Notes: a model not told the origin generated them from the sequence alone. A DNA stretch of 64,000 nt from Candidatus Obscuribacterales bacterium (GCA_020634035.1 JACKCM010000005.1:734565-798564); one strand, 5' to 3'. Shown: positions 41,492 through 51,655, counted from the first letter of the stretch. Program-made: numbers and translations.

Positions 41492-44053
41492 ATGGTGACA
41501 AACGGCGCAAGAATTGATAGTAAGAACAAAGGAAACGGCTCTGTCGTTGTCCGCCAGGCGCGAGAAAATAATCTCAAAGCGATTGATGTCGAGATCCCCA
41601 GAAACGCTTTAGTAGTATTCACTGGGATTTCCGGCTCGGGCAAATCTTCTCTTGCTTTCGATACTATATACGCCGAAGCTCAAAGACGTTATTTCGAATC
41701 GGTGGCTCCCTACGCAAGAAGGCTTATATCTCAGCTTCCTGCTCCTAGAGTAGGCGAGATCAAAGGGCTACCTCCGGCGGTGGCGCTGGAACAGAAGCGC
41801 AGTGACGGCGGCTCTCGCTCTACGGTAGGCACCCTGACCACCCTCTCGAACTCTTTGCGTATGCTTTTCTCCCGGGCAGGCTTCTATCCGAAGGATGTCA
41901 AAACACGGCTCGATTCGGACGCCTTCTCCAGTAATACCCCGGCTGGTGCCTGCTCGACCTGTCATGGCACCGGTGTGGTGCATGATGTCACCGAAGCGTC
42001 TTTAGTACCGGACCCGTCATTAAGTATCCGAGATAAAGCGATTGCGGCCTGGCCTGGTGCCTGGCAGGGCAAGAACTATCGCGATATTCTAGCAACTCTA
42101 GGCTACGACGTAGATTGTCCATTCAAGGACCTCTCTTCAAAAGATAGAAAATGGATTCTGTTTACAGAAGAACAGCCGGTGGTGACTGTTCATGCAGAAC
42201 GAGAAGCGCACCGTATACAGAGACCTTATAAAGGCACTTATATGAGCGCTGCTAAGTATGTCCGCCATACTTTCGCCACCACCCAGAGCGCTACTCTCAG
42301 AAAGAAAGCGGCTAGATATATGGAATCTTCGGTCTGCTCTTCTTGTAAGGGAAAGAAGCTGAAAGCCGAGTCTCTATCAGTGACTTTCGGTGGCTTCGAC
42401 ATAGCCGATTTAGGCAAGCTGCCTTTCTCCCAGCTTTCTCAGATTCTTTCAAAAGAGCTGAAGAACTTGATAAACTCTGACCGGGCCGAAGACAAAAAAG
42501 AAGTGGCTTCTTTGATCATAGAAGACTTATTAGAGAGGGTGGCTTTGATCTCTTCTCTGGGTCTGGATTATCTTTCTTTAGACAGAAGCGCACCCACTTT
42601 ATCTATGGGCGAGATGCAGCGTCTGCGACTTCTCACCCAGATTCACTCGGGGCTTTTCGGAGTCGTTTATGTTCTGGACGAGCCGTCCGCCGGTCTTCAT
42701 CCCGCCGACAACCGGGCACTGATAGCGACACTGTTAAAACTGAAAGAGCTTGGTAATAGCCTCTTTGTGGTCGAGCACGAAATGGATATCATCAAAGAAG
42801 CCGACTGGATAGTAGATATCGGCCCCGGTGCCGGCACCGCCGGGGGGCAGTTGCTCTACAGCGGCCCGGCAGGAGATCTGGTTCGCTGCAAGCGTTCTTT
42901 GACAGCCAGATATGTATCTGGAGAGTTGCCGAAGCCGCAGGACAAAACCGATCGCAAGGCCAGAGGTCATATCAAACTGAGCAATATCAGCCGTCACAAC
43001 CTGGACAACCTCAATATAGAATTTCCCCTCGGTCTGCTTACGGCGGTAACCGGAATCTCAGGAGCAGGCAAATCCACCCTGGTTACGAAGGTCCTTGCCG
43101 AGACCGTGAAGAATCACCTGGGAACAGCCACCGAAGATAACTCTAGAGAAGAGAGCGATGATGATACTCTCTATGGCATAGAAGACTATGACAAGTTAGA
43201 AGAGCTGGCGGCGGGCAAAAACAATAGCGGCGCTATTTTTGCCGAGGGACTTTCTAAAATCAAAAGACTGGTCAGTGTCGATCAAAAGCCGATAGGAAGA
43301 ACCCCTCGATCTAATCTGGCTACCTATACCGGGCTCTTCGACCATGTTCGCAAACTCTATGCTTCGCAAGAGCTATCTAAGAAGCGCAAATACAAAGCCG
43401 GGAGATTCTCTTTTAATGTGGACGGTGGTCGTTGCACCACCTGTGAAGGCGAGGGGTTTATATCGGTAGAGCTGCTTTTCTTACCCAGTGTCTATGCCCC
43501 TTGCTCTAGCTGCCATGGTGCTCGCTATAACACCGAGACTCTAGAGGTCAAATACAAAGGTCTCGATATCTCAGAGGTGCTTGCCCTCAGTGTCGAAGAA
43601 GCCCTTGCGTTCTTTCAGGATCTACCGGCGGTAGAAAGAGCGCTCAGCACCCTCAACGAGGTCGGACTGGGCTATCTGACGCTCGGCCAGCCGGCGACGG
43701 ATTTATCCGGCGGCGAAGCCCAGCGCATAAAGCTGTCTTCAGAGCTGCAGAGAATTCAAAAAGGAAGCACTCTCTATCTGCTCGATGAACCGACCACCGG
43801 GCTGCATCCAGCCGATGTAGAGCGGCTGATGGCTCAATTAGAGCGGCTGGTCGAAGCCGGTAACACTGTAATAGTTGTGGAGCATGATCTCGATGTGATC
43901 GCTTCTTGTGATTGGATTATCGATATGGGCCCCGGCGCAGGCGACGCCGGCGGCAAAGTGGTGGCAGCCGGTCCCCCGGCAGAGATTATAAAATCGAAAG
44001 AGAGCAAGACCGCCCCCTATCTAAAAAATCGCCTGGCCGCAGCAAAGCACTAG
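41492..44053 (+). CDS. UvrA2-type ABC excinuclease subunit A paralogue
   Basis: The 853-residue protein has two ABC ATPase halves: Walker A G-I-S-G-S-G-K-S-S and G-I-S-G-A-G-K-S-T, signatures L-S-M-G-E-M-Q-R-L and L-S-G-G-E-A-Q-R-I, and D-E-P-S-A-G-L-H-P and D-E-P-T-T-G-L-H-P. Zinc Cys pairs (C-S-T-C-H-G, C-S-S-C-K-G, C-T-T-C-E-G, C-S-S-C-H-G) are present. It is about 90 residues shorter than canonical UvrA, as in UvrA2/DrrC proteins that lack the UvrB-binding region. These act in DNA-damage tolerance or drug resistance. AAGGA lies before ATG 41492, 22 bases after the protease stop, so co-transcription is likely. Confidence 0.88.
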   Translation: MVTNGARIDSKNKGNGSVVVRQARENNLKAIDVEIPRNALVVFTGISGSGKSSLAFDTIYAEAQRRYFESVAPYARRLISQLPAPRVGEIKGLPPAVALEQKRSDGGSRSTVGTLTTLSNSLRMLFSRAGFYPKDVKTRLDSDAFSSNTPAGACSTCHGTGVVHDVTEASLVPDPSLSIRDKAIAAWPGAWQGKNYRDILATLGYDVDCPFKDLSSKDRKWILFTEEQPVVTVHAEREAHRIQRPYKGTYMSAAKYVRHTFATTQSATLRKKAARYMESSVCSSCKGKKLKAESLSVTFGGFDIADLGKLPFSQLSQILSKELKNLINSDRAEDKKEVASLIIEDLLERVALISSLGLDYLSLDRSAPTLSMGEMQRLRLLTQIHSGLFGVVYVLDEPSAGLHPADNRALIATLLKLKELGNSLFVVEHEMDIIKEADWIVDIGPGAGTAGGQLLYSGPAGDLVRCKRSLTARYVSGELPKPQDKTDRKARGHIKLSNISRHNLDNLNIEFPLGLLTAVTGISGAGKSTLVTKVLAETVKNHLGTATEDNSREESDDDTLYGIEDYDKLEELAAGKNNSGAIFAEGLSKIKRLVSVDQKPIGRTPRSNLATYTGLFDHVRKLYASQELSKKRKYKAGRFSFNVDGGRCTTCEGEGFISVELLFLPSVYAPCSSCHGARYNTETLEVKYKGLDISEVLALSVEEALAFFQDLPAVERALSTLNEVGLGYLTLGQPATDLSGGEAQRIKLSSELQRIQKGSTLYLLDEPTTGLHPADVERLMAQLERLVEAGNTVIVVEHDLDVIASCDWIIDMGPGAGDAGGKVVAAGPPAEIIKSKESKTAPYLKNRLAAAKH

Positions 44054-44071
44054 AGCTATTCTAAATCGAAT

Positions 44072-44842
44072 CTATAACAGTCCGAGAGTTTCGAGATCTT
44101 CCACCGGCTCTTTAAAAGAACAGGAACCTATAGAATGAAGAAACTCTTTCCTCGCTGCTTTTATCTGTTCTAGGCTAAGAGAGCGGTCTTTGTAGTGGGC
44201 TCTATCATCAAAGCGAAAGGCTCCGGCATCTTCCTCTTTCAGAATCGGCAGAATATCCCGGTCACCATGCCAGGCAAAAGCTGCCGCCAGCAAAACATTG
44301 ATAAAACCGTGCATCACTGCCCGCGGTGCATCCTCTGCATAGGTCAGCGCCTGTTCGGCTCTCAATGGATGATGCAGTCCTGCGGTGGCTTTGAATGCCA
44401 GCTTTCGATCGGCACAATCGAGAATAAAGTCTCTGACCGCTTCGACGCTGGGTATGGCTTCAGGAACCACGCCACCACAGCGAATTTTGGCATAGTTGCC
44501 GTTAGATTTAACTTTGTCCAGACTCTCTTTGTCGCCGGGTGCAACCTCGCAATAGACCGGTCTTTGCGCCTCGACCACCGCTTTGCTTTCTATTGTCGCG
44601 GCCCGGTCACAGTCGCTGGCTCCCAGAACCGAAAGCTTGCGGTCATACTGACCCGGCACCTGTTCGAGATCGCCGCCGGGCACCACAAACCAGTTCAACA
44701 TCCAGGAACGCTCACCGCCCTCATAGTTTTTATAGTTAGCCAGGGCTTCTTCTAGAGGGACCGAAGCCGGGGGAAATAGACCGGCATAATCAATCAGGTT
44801 TTCTACTAAGGCTTTAAGAGCTGGCGCGACGGTCTTGATCAT
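44072..44842 (-). CDS. Conserved hypothetical protein
   Basis: The 256-residue protein looks cytoplasmic with an alpha/beta-barrel-like rhythm. Notable motifs are L-I-D-Y-A-G-L-F-P-P-A near the N-terminus, Y-A-K-I-R-C-G-G in the middle and F-K-A-T-A-G-L-H-H-P near residue 155. I have seen the L-F-P-P-A and K-A-T-A-G-L-H-H-P pair in unannotated proteins of several phyla but know no function. A Lys or His in the latter motif could be catalytic. It is convergent with uvrA2 and divergent from proB. Confidence 0.7.
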   Translation of the reverse strand: MIKTVAPALKALVENLIDYAGLFPPASVPLEEALANYKNYEGGERSWMLNWFVVPGGDLEQVPGQYDRKLSVLGASDCDRAATIESKAVVEAQRPVYCEVAPGDKESLDKVKSNGNYAKIRCGGVVPEAIPSVEAVRDFILDCADRKLAFKATAGLHHPLRAEQALTYAEDAPRAVMHGFINVLLAAAFAWHGDRDILPILKEEDAGAFRFDDRAHYKDRSLSLEQIKAARKEFLHSIGSCSFKEPVEDLETLGLL

Positions 44843-44924
44843 TTGATTGATCTCTCCTTGACATTGCAGGCGGCTTCGCTAATTCGGCTTATTATAGCCC
44901 AGATGCGCCCCGACGCTTTATCTA

Positions 44925-46172
44925 ATGTCATCATCCGGTGAACTGACGGCGCTTAATAGATATAATCTCCCCATGTCCGAGCGAAGCAAATTGATAAAAG
45001 AGAGCAAGCGGGTCGTCATTAAACTGGGCACCGCTATCTTGATGCAGGATGAAGGCGGCATTGCACTGAGCCGTTTCTACTCTTTTGTCGAAGACATAGC
45101 CGATTTATTTAAAAGCGGTAGAGAAGTGTTGATAGTCTCATCCGGCGCCGTCGGACTGGGGGTAAAAGAGCTCTCTTTAGACAAACGCCCCGCCGACCTG
45201 CCCACGACCCAGGCTTGTGCCGCCGTTGGTCAGGGCATATTGCAATCTATGTATGCCGATGCCTTCAGGCGCCTTGGCGTAAAGACCGCCCAGGTTCTTC
45301 TTTGCGAAGAAGATTTCACCAATCGCAAAAAATACCTCAATCTAAGATCCACCATCGCCAGACTATTAGAGCTTGGTGTGATTCCGATCATCAATGAGAA
45401 CGATACTGTTTCAACCAGCGAGATAGAGTCATCGGCCAGTGCCTCGGGACGCAAGGTCAATTTCGGCGACAACGATAAACTATCCGCTCTGGTAGCAAGC
45501 AAAGTCGATGCGGATATGTTGCTTATTTTAACCGATGTGAACGGGCTCTATTCGGACGATCCGAACACCTGTCCCGATGCCGAACTTATAGACACGGTGG
45601 CCGATCTGACACCGTATCTGATTCCGAAGACAGAGAAGAAAGTAAACGGCAAAAAAGGCGCCCATCAAGGCGGTCGCGGTGGTATAAGGTCGAAGCTCGA
45701 AGCGGCTGCGGTGGTGACCCAGTCCGGTCTGCCCTGTGTTATCGCCGGCGGCAGAAATCACAAAGTTATCGAGCGGCTGTTTAATGGCGAGAATCTCGGC
45801 ACCATATTTTTGCCTGGAGCGGCCATGGCCGGTAAATCGCGCTGGATAGCCTTTGCTACCTCTATTAATGGTTCGGTCACTGTAAATAACGGAGCCCGGG
45901 ATGCCCTGGTCAAGAAAAAAGCCAGCCTGCTTCCTGCCGGTATCGTAAAAGTCGACGGCAGCTTTGCCCGGGGTGATGTAATCGGCATCCTCTCAGAAGA
46001 CGGCGATGAATTCGCCCGGGGGCTTGCCAATTATAATTGTGAAGAGACCAGGTTGATATCGGGTAAACATTCCGACTCTATAGATCAGCTTATTCAGCAC
46101 CGCAACTATGATGCCGTGGTCACCAGGGACAATATCGCCTTCACCCGGAGCCAGCAGACCGATGACCAATGA
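44925..46172 (+). CDS. proB: Glutamate 5-kinase with PUA domain
   Basis: The amino-acid kinase domain (about 25-290) contains V-V-I-K-L-G-T-A-I-L, I-V-S-S-G-A-V-G-L-G, I-I-N-E-N-D-T-V-S-T and N-F-G-D-N-D-K-L-S-A. A PUA domain follows (about 305-400). It phosphorylates glutamate in the first step of proline synthesis and is normally inhibited by proline. ATG 44925 is the first start; ATG 44973 (M-S-E-R-S-K-L-I) is an alternative closer to the usual length. Neither has a strong ribosome-binding site. Its 3' end overlaps proA by 11 bases. Confidence 0.93.
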   Translation: MSSSGELTALNRYNLPMSERSKLIKESKRVVIKLGTAILMQDEGGIALSRFYSFVEDIADLFKSGREVLIVSSGAVGLGVKELSLDKRPADLPTTQACAAVGQGILQSMYADAFRRLGVKTAQVLLCEEDFTNRKKYLNLRSTIARLLELGVIPIINENDTVSTSEIESSASASGRKVNFGDNDKLSALVASKVDADMLLILTDVNGLYSDDPNTCPDAELIDTVADLTPYLIPKTEKKVNGKKGAHQGGRGGIRSKLEAAAVVTQSGLPCVIAGGRNHKVIERLFNGENLGTIFLPGAAMAGKSRWIAFATSINGSVTVNNGARDALVKKKASLLPAGIVKVDGSFARGDVIGILSEDGDEFARGLANYNCEETRLISGKHSDSIDQLIQHRNYDAVVTRDNIAFTRSQQTDDQ

Positions 46173-47475
46173 AGCTGTTTTAGATAATGCCGCCCGGGCA
46201 AGAGCCGCCGCCGGTGCCCTGGCATCTGCGACCATAGCAGATCGCAACAAAGCTCTTTTATTGATGGCAGAAAAAATCGAAGCCGAAGAAGCTGCTCTGC
46301 TCGAGGCTAACAAAAAAGATCTTGAACAGGCAAAGACTATGCTTGCCGAAGGGGCGATCACAGATGCGGCGCTCAGTCGACTCAAACTCGATGAGGCTAA
46401 GATCAAGAGCATCGCCGACGGTATCAGACAGGTCGCTGCCCTTGAAGATCCTCTGGGTAAAGTGACCCTTGCCACTGAACTGGATCAAGATTTGCTCTTA
46501 GAGCGCATCACCTGTCCGCTTGGAGTGATCGCCGTTATTTTCGAATCTCGCCCAGACGCCCTGCCCCAGATAGTTTCTCTAGCGATTAAAACCGGCAACG
46601 CTGTTCTACTTAAAGGAGGACGCGAAGCCGAGCATTCTAATAAGCTGCTTTTCGATCTGCTTCAGGCGGCGCTGAAAACTGCCGGCTTACCAGAAGAGAG
46701 CCTCGCCCTCATGACCAGCCGCGAAGACGTGGCAGCGATTTTAAAGGCGGAAGCCTTTGTAGATCTGATTATCCCCCGGGGCTCTAACAGCCTGGTTCGG
46801 CATATTCAAGAGAACACCAGGATTCCGGTGCTCGGTCATGCCGACGGCATCTGTCATATGTATCTGCACGAAGACGCGGACCGTGCCATGGCGACGGATC
46901 TGGTCGTAGATGCCAAAACCCAGTATCCATCAGCTTGCAACGCCCTCGAGACCCTGCTGATACATGAGAGTCTGCTTGCTTCGCATCTGCCTTCTATTGT
47001 CTCTGCCTTGCTGGCTAAAGGTGTTGAGCTAAGGCTCGATGAAACATCGTTTGCCTCTCTCAATCAAAAAGATTCAAATATAGGCAAAGCTGTCGACGAA
47101 GACTGGGACACGGAATACTGCGATCTCCTACTTTCGATTAAAGCTGTATCATCTCTGGACGAGGCGATAGACCATATCAATCGCCATGGCTCGGGTCATA
47201 CCGACTGTCTGGTCAGTGCCGATGCAGAAGCCTTTGAGCAATTCTTCAGAAGGGTCAACTCGGCAGGCGTCTATCACAATGTCTCCACCCGTTTCGCCGA
47301 CGGATTCCGCTATGGTTTCGGCGCCGAGGTCGGGATCGCCACCGGCAAACTCCACCCCCGTGGACCCGTGGGGCTCGAAGGAATCGTCACATATAAATAC
47401 AAATTGACCGGCAAAGGGCAGACTGTGCAAGAATATTCCGGCTCGCGTCAGTTTACGCACCGCAGACTGGTCTGA
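46162..47475 (+). CDS. proA: Gamma-glutamyl phosphate reductase
   Basis: The 437-residue dehydrogenase has R-N-K-A-L-L-L-M-A, P-L-G-V-I-A-V-I-F-E-S-R-P-D-A, L-K-G-G-R-E-A, I-P-R-G-S-N-S-L-V and the catalytic Cys in Y-P-S-A-C-N-A-L-E-T-L-L. It reduces gamma-glutamyl phosphate to the semialdehyde in proline synthesis. ATG 46162 matches the family start (M-T-N-E-A-V-L); a longer frame from 46108 only adds residues out of register with proB coding. It overlaps proB by 11 bases and is followed by a terminator four bases after its stop. Confidence 0.94.
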   Translation: MTNEAVLDNAARARAAAGALASATIADRNKALLLMAEKIEAEEAALLEANKKDLEQAKTMLAEGAITDAALSRLKLDEAKIKSIADGIRQVAALEDPLGKVTLATELDQDLLLERITCPLGVIAVIFESRPDALPQIVSLAIKTGNAVLLKGGREAEHSNKLLFDLLQAALKTAGLPEESLALMTSREDVAAILKAEAFVDLIIPRGSNSLVRHIQENTRIPVLGHADGICHMYLHEDADRAMATDLVVDAKTQYPSACNALETLLIHESLLASHLPSIVSALLAKGVELRLDETSFASLNQKDSNIGKAVDEDWDTEYCDLLLSIKAVSSLDEAIDHINRHGSGHTDCLVSADAEAFEQFFRRVNSAGVYHNVSTRFADGFRYGFGAEVGIATGKLHPRGPVGLEGIVTYKYKLTGKGQTVQEYSGSRQFTHRRLV

Positions 47476-47478
47476 AAC

Positions 47479-47499
47479 GCTTTCTATAGAAGGCTTTTT
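47479..47499 (+). terminator. Intrinsic terminator of proBA
   Basis: GCTTTC pairs with GAAGGC (one T-G pair) around TATA, followed by TTTTT. It starts four bases after the proA stop. Confidence 0.7.
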
Positions 47500-47555
47500 C
47501 GGTGGTCGTGGTGGGATTCCCATTTACTTATCGCTCGGGTTTAGATATTTTTATC

Positions 47556-47584
47556 TTGACAGCAAGGCGAATCGGCGCGATATT
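47556..47584 (+). promoter_or_regulatory. Candidate promoter for the small membrane protein
   Basis: TTGACA (47556-47561) is a perfect -35, 17 bases from GATATT (47579-47584), a moderate -10. The leader to ATG 47644 would be about 50 bases. Confidence 0.45.
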
Positions 47585-47643
47585 CAGGTGTCCGGCACCG
47601 AAGCGATAATTAAGTCCGGCACTATAAGATGGAGAAGTTGGCA

Positions 47644-47883
47644 ATGCATCTAGGAGCCACCGACCTGCAACAGGCTTTGACAGAATATGCTCTGAAGCAG
47701 GAACATGAACTGCCTCCGGAAGAGGCCAAGAAAAGAAAGCGGCTCGATATGGTCGAGGTCGGCATCCTGCTCAGCATGGTGGTCGCCCTGGTCTCCCTGA
47801 CCATCACCGCCGGTATCGAAGATCCAAACACCGCAGATCATAAAGTCCTTACCGGTATGTCCGGTTCAAGCGTTCTCAAATAG
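47644..47883 (+). CDS. Small single-span membrane protein, 79 residues
   Basis: ATG 47644 has GGAG nine bases upstream and is preferred over ATG 47629. The product has a helical polar part (1-45, including E-E-A-K-K-R-K-R) and one membrane helix (about 46-64, G-I-L-L-S-M-V-V-A-L-V-S-L-T-I). A short external tail follows. No family recognised. Its last eight bases overlap the convergent helical-repeat gene. Confidence 0.6.
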   Translation: MHLGATDLQQALTEYALKQEHELPPEEAKKRKRLDMVEVGILLSMVVALVSLTITAGIEDPNTADHKVLTGMSGSSVLK

Positions 47884-49369
47884 ACTTTTCATAGCGACGC
47901 TTCAGTTTGATAAAGATCGGATGACCTAGTCTGGCTTTCTCTCTATGGTCTAGCACGAGCCGGGTTTTGTCCAGGATCCAATCTTCCTTGCTTCTGGATA
48001 GAAGTGTGTCTAGATAATCGGCGACTTGCCAGGACAGAACGGGGATCTCACCTGCTTCTATATCTGCAAGAATGACTCTGGCTCTATCTATATTAGCTTT
48101 ACTAGAATCGCCACAGACAATGCTTGCCATCGCTCTCAACTTGGTTTGAGGCATTGAATGGGGCAGCCATTCTTCTAAATAGGCAAGAGCCTTCTTGTCT
48201 CCAGCGCGAGCAAGGCTGCACATCAAACGAAAAGACTCTTCGCTGTCAGGATCTTTTTCTACTAACGCGTGAGCGGCTATTGCAACGCGGGGATCCGAAG
48301 AGCATTCAGTCAGTTGACTGACTAATTTCTTCCTAGACTTGGTCGATGCATTGACCATGGCCAGAAGACCGAGGTCGATCCACCTTCGAGGAAGGGAGCG
48401 GTCATAGCTGTCCAAAACTTCAGCAAGCAATTTTTGACTATTCCGGTTATCGATATTGCGCAGGACATACTTATATAGAAAGCGCCGAACTGGCTTTCTA
48501 TCAGTGAATTTAAGTAGCTCTCGAACTGTGCCGGTATACCGTCGAGGGGCGTGTTGAATAAATCGCATCGCCATGGTCAGGGCATGACGAGAACATTTGG
48601 TGTAGTGAAGGTACATTTCCACAACCCAGTCCATAGTAGATTCACTCTCAAGATCGCGCTCTTCGACCCAGCGCCTGAACAGTCGTCGACGTTCACTGTT
48701 GTTTTGATAGTGTTTAAACAAAGTAGTTACTACTGTCGATGTACTATCGGTGAAGCCCTCTATCTCTAGATATTCTTCGAGCAGAGCAATCAGCTCTTTC
48801 TCTTTGATGATGCCACCACCACCGAAGTCATAGAGAAGAGCAAAGACAACCAGTCCCCAGTCCGGATGGCGGTATTTCAGGCATAAATCGGTGCCGAGCA
48901 CCTTTAGCCGTCTCTTCCTTTCGGCATCAATGGCATCCAGATTTTTGAAGCTATCGAACATATAGAAAGCAATATCTGGGGCGTAATCAGCTTCTGGTTC
49001 GGTCTCAAGAATGTTGAGCAGCCGATCATAAATAGCAACGATGCGCTCTTTCGAAAGAATTCGAATCTGAGGGTAATGGCGGTCTTTGATCTCCTCGATG
49101 AAACGGTCGTCGTCGAAGCCGGAGGTTTCATAGTTATCGCGATTTTCTGCGGGTCTTATGTAATTCGCCAGAATGTTGAGTTTATGCGAACTCGGATTAT
49201 TTAGTAGCGCTTCTTTTAAACGAGGAAATAAGAGGGCGCCGTCCTTTCGAAGCAGAACATGATGGATCTCGAGTCCATATATTTTGTCCTCGTTTAGAGA
49301 TTCGATAATCTCGTCGACAGATCTGCCTGTATCAAACATATTTAGAGCCGCTCGATCTTCTATAATCAA
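47876..49369 (-). CDS. HEAT-like helical-repeat protein, unknown function
   Basis: The 497-residue protein is all helical. Weak repeats are visible in its second half (D-P-R-V-A-I-A-A-H-A-L-V and K-A-L-A-Y-L-E-E-W-L-P), typical of HEAT-like solenoids. It has no membrane segment. Start is TTG 49369, or ATG 49339 if shorter. It is divergent from the lipoprotein gene, with start codons only a few to about 40 bases apart, so their promoters must lie inside each other's 5' regions. Confidence 0.65.
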   Translation of the reverse strand: MIIEDRAALNMFDTGRSVDEIIESLNEDKIYGLEIHHVLLRKDGALLFPRLKEALLNNPSSHKLNILANYIRPAENRDNYETSGFDDDRFIEEIKDRHYPQIRILSKERIVAIYDRLLNILETEPEADYAPDIAFYMFDSFKNLDAIDAERKRRLKVLGTDLCLKYRHPDWGLVVFALLYDFGGGGIIKEKELIALLEEYLEIEGFTDSTSTVVTTLFKHYQNNSERRRLFRRWVEERDLESESTMDWVVEMYLHYTKCSRHALTMAMRFIQHAPRRYTGTVRELLKFTDRKPVRRFLYKYVLRNIDNRNSQKLLAEVLDSYDRSLPRRWIDLGLLAMVNASTKSRKKLVSQLTECSSDPRVAIAAHALVEKDPDSEESFRLMCSLARAGDKKALAYLEEWLPHSMPQTKLRAMASIVCGDSSKANIDRARVILADIEAGEIPVLSWQVADYLDTLLSRSKEDWILDKTRLVLDHREKARLGHPIFIKLKRRYEKSI

Positions 49370-49408
49370 CTGTCTTTGATTGTCTCATTTATTCCCGGGA
49401 ATTTTGCC

Positions 49409-51655
49409 TTGGCAACTTACCAGCTTCAACACCAGATTCAACATAGTATTAGCCCTAGAACAAGAGTTCTTGCGGCACTATTCTGTCTTTTAACCATGCT
49501 ATCCGGCTGCGGCAGGGCAGAGAAGCAGTCTATAAAAACAACCCTCGATGTCAAAGTGACCGACCCTAATTTACGCAAACTCACCGAGTGCACAGCCCGG
49601 GCCGTGGTGGATGCCAGGGGGGCGTTTAAGCCAGGCACTTACTTTTTTAACGGCGCTCCCATTATCATCCCGGAGAATACCACCTTCTCCCTCAAGCTCG
49701 AGACCCCGATAACAGACCCGGCAGTCATATCAACCAAGGACGCGGTCGGCACCTTTCGAACTTCCAACCAGATTATTGTCGGCGCCATTCCTGTGCCGGA
49801 AGAACTGAGCCTGCAGTCAGGAAAGGTTGAAGCCTATGTAGATTTCGCCCGCAGTTTATCTGCTTTCATGATCAATCTAGTTCAGCTTGGTGGCGGATCT
49901 ACAGGAGGCATGAAAGAGATGATCGACAGCCTCGAATTAAAAGAGGTCGATCTTGAACTGCGCCCAGACTCTCGTTTCAAGCTCGGAAAGAAGAGTCTGC
50001 ACATAGGCAAAGGCTCTTCGATAAAACTGTTTGATGCCAAGCTAGACTCCTCTTTTAACTATGATGGGCAGTTCATCGCAAAATTGAACTTCTTGAATGA
50101 CTGCGACTGGCTCGGTGACAAATTAGATTGCGAGTTCGAGGGCGGTACGGCAAAAGTGCATCTGAATGCCCGCAAAAAAAACGGGGTGCTCACGCTCAGT
50201 CTGCCCAAAGAAGGAGCTGAATGCCGAGAGGTCAATATGGAGAGCTGTATTCTTCGCTTCGGCAAGAACAAGCGCTCCCAAACCGTAAGCAAGAAAGCGG
50301 TATTGAGCCTGAATAAGTTCGTCTGGGAAGATACTACTAAGACCCATCCGACCATGAGCATGGATGCGGACATGGATCTTTTTGATACTGACGCCAGTAT
50401 CAAGACAGATATTCATCATACAAAAGCCCACTTTGCCGAAGAGGTACCTGGACGGCTTATAGTCAAGATAGATAAGAGCGACAGCCGCTACACCAACTTT
50501 GTCACCACAGCCCCGGTCACCGCCCGAGAAGGAACGGTTACTATCGATAAAACCAACTCTAAAGTGGTCCTCAAGCTTTCTGAAGTGAGTATCGGCAAAG
50601 TGGTCTATGACAAAGAAGGGGCGATGGAGTTCTCTTTAAAAGGCGGCATTGCTGAGATCGAAGAAGTTGCCTGGGAAGGTCAGGGAAAACACTTTGTCTT
50701 ACAGTGCGGAAAAGGCTCTACTCTGCAAGTGCCCAATGAGTTCTTGATAGAGAAACAGACTCAAAAGGGTGCGGCCAAGGTGCAGATGCCTATGGCTCTC
50801 AATCTGGGCAAAGCAAAATTGAAGAGTGGGGAAAACTCTGTTCAGCTAGAGGACTTGGTCGGCAAAATCATTCTCGATGTCGACAAAGAGGTTCTGATTA
50901 GAGGCAGTCTCGATTTCTCTCTGCCTGAAGTAGACTTGCTCAGCGGCTATAAAGCCCGGGTGAAAGCCCGGGGAATAGACATGGTCGTCAAAGGAGGCAC
51001 CGCCAAAATCTTGCTGAGAGATTGCACTGTGCTCATACCGGACCAGGCTCTGGAAGCGACCATAAAAGAGCGGATTCCTAAAGAATTTCATGTGGTGCTG
51101 AATAAAAAGATTCAAGAAGAGAAAAAATGGCGCTATAGAAACGCCATGGTGAAAGAGGTCTTCATCAAGAATTTCGACATCAAAAAAATGGCTACAGAGC
51201 CGAGCGATGTGGTCGGCTTCACCGCCAGTGGTGAAGTATCGAGTAACGGCACCATCGAAAAATCTGGAATTATACTAAACAAGAATAAATGGGAAACCAA
51301 GCCCTGGTCCATGAGCGGTCATGTGGAAGGCAAAGGTCAGGTCAAGTACAAATTCTTAAAACGGAACAAATCTAAAAACGCCAGGCTGACATACGATCTC
51401 GATATGAAAGTGACCATGCCCGATGATGTCAAACTGGACTGGAGCAAAGTATCTGGTGGTATCATCAAAATCGCCGAAGAGCGAGCGATTATCAAAAGAC
51501 TCAATACAGTGGCTGTTCCAGTAGAGCATAGCGGCGAGCTGACTATATTCAAGAAAGATGCCCCATTCTGGAGAAACTTCGTTATCTCTGACATGAAAGA
51601 GAAAGATCTGCCGGGCTCTACCCAGATAGATTTCCAGGTCGAGACCCGCATGTAG
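49409..51655 (+). CDS. Large exported lipoprotein of unknown function
   Basis: TTG 49409 is chosen because GGGAA lies seven bases upstream; TTG 49376 is longer. A signal peptide with R-T-R ends in lipobox L-S-G-C (C34 with this start). The remaining 715 residues are beta-rich with repeated L-x-L-x-x-G-x-V/I strands and many K-G/K-S turns, as in long lipid-transfer or AsmA-like envelope proteins. No specific family can be named. It is anchored to a membrane on the outside of the inner leaflet. It converges with the serpin gene. Confidence 0.65.
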   Translation: MATYQLQHQIQHSISPRTRVLAALFCLLTMLSGCGRAEKQSIKTTLDVKVTDPNLRKLTECTARAVVDARGAFKPGTYFFNGAPIIIPENTTFSLKLETPITDPAVISTKDAVGTFRTSNQIIVGAIPVPEELSLQSGKVEAYVDFARSLSAFMINLVQLGGGSTGGMKEMIDSLELKEVDLELRPDSRFKLGKKSLHIGKGSSIKLFDAKLDSSFNYDGQFIAKLNFLNDCDWLGDKLDCEFEGGTAKVHLNARKKNGVLTLSLPKEGAECREVNMESCILRFGKNKRSQTVSKKAVLSLNKFVWEDTTKTHPTMSMDADMDLFDTDASIKTDIHHTKAHFAEEVPGRLIVKIDKSDSRYTNFVTTAPVTAREGTVTIDKTNSKVVLKLSEVSIGKVVYDKEGAMEFSLKGGIAEIEEVAWEGQGKHFVLQCGKGSTLQVPNEFLIEKQTQKGAAKVQMPMALNLGKAKLKSGENSVQLEDLVGKIILDVDKEVLIRGSLDFSLPEVDLLSGYKARVKARGIDMVVKGGTAKILLRDCTVLIPDQALEATIKERIPKEFHVVLNKKIQEEKKWRYRNAMVKEVFIKNFDIKKMATEPSDVVGFTASGEVSSNGTIEKSGIILNKNKWETKPWSMSGHVEGKGQVKYKFLKRNKSKNARLTYDLDMKVTMPDDVKLDWSKVSGGIIKIAEERAIIKRLNTVAVPVEHSGELTIFKKDAPFWRNFVISDMKEKDLPGSTQIDFQVETRM

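Noticed and set aside
46108..46161. Upstream start for proA
   Set aside because: The added residues are read out of frame through proB and do not resemble ProA; ATG 46162 fits the family.
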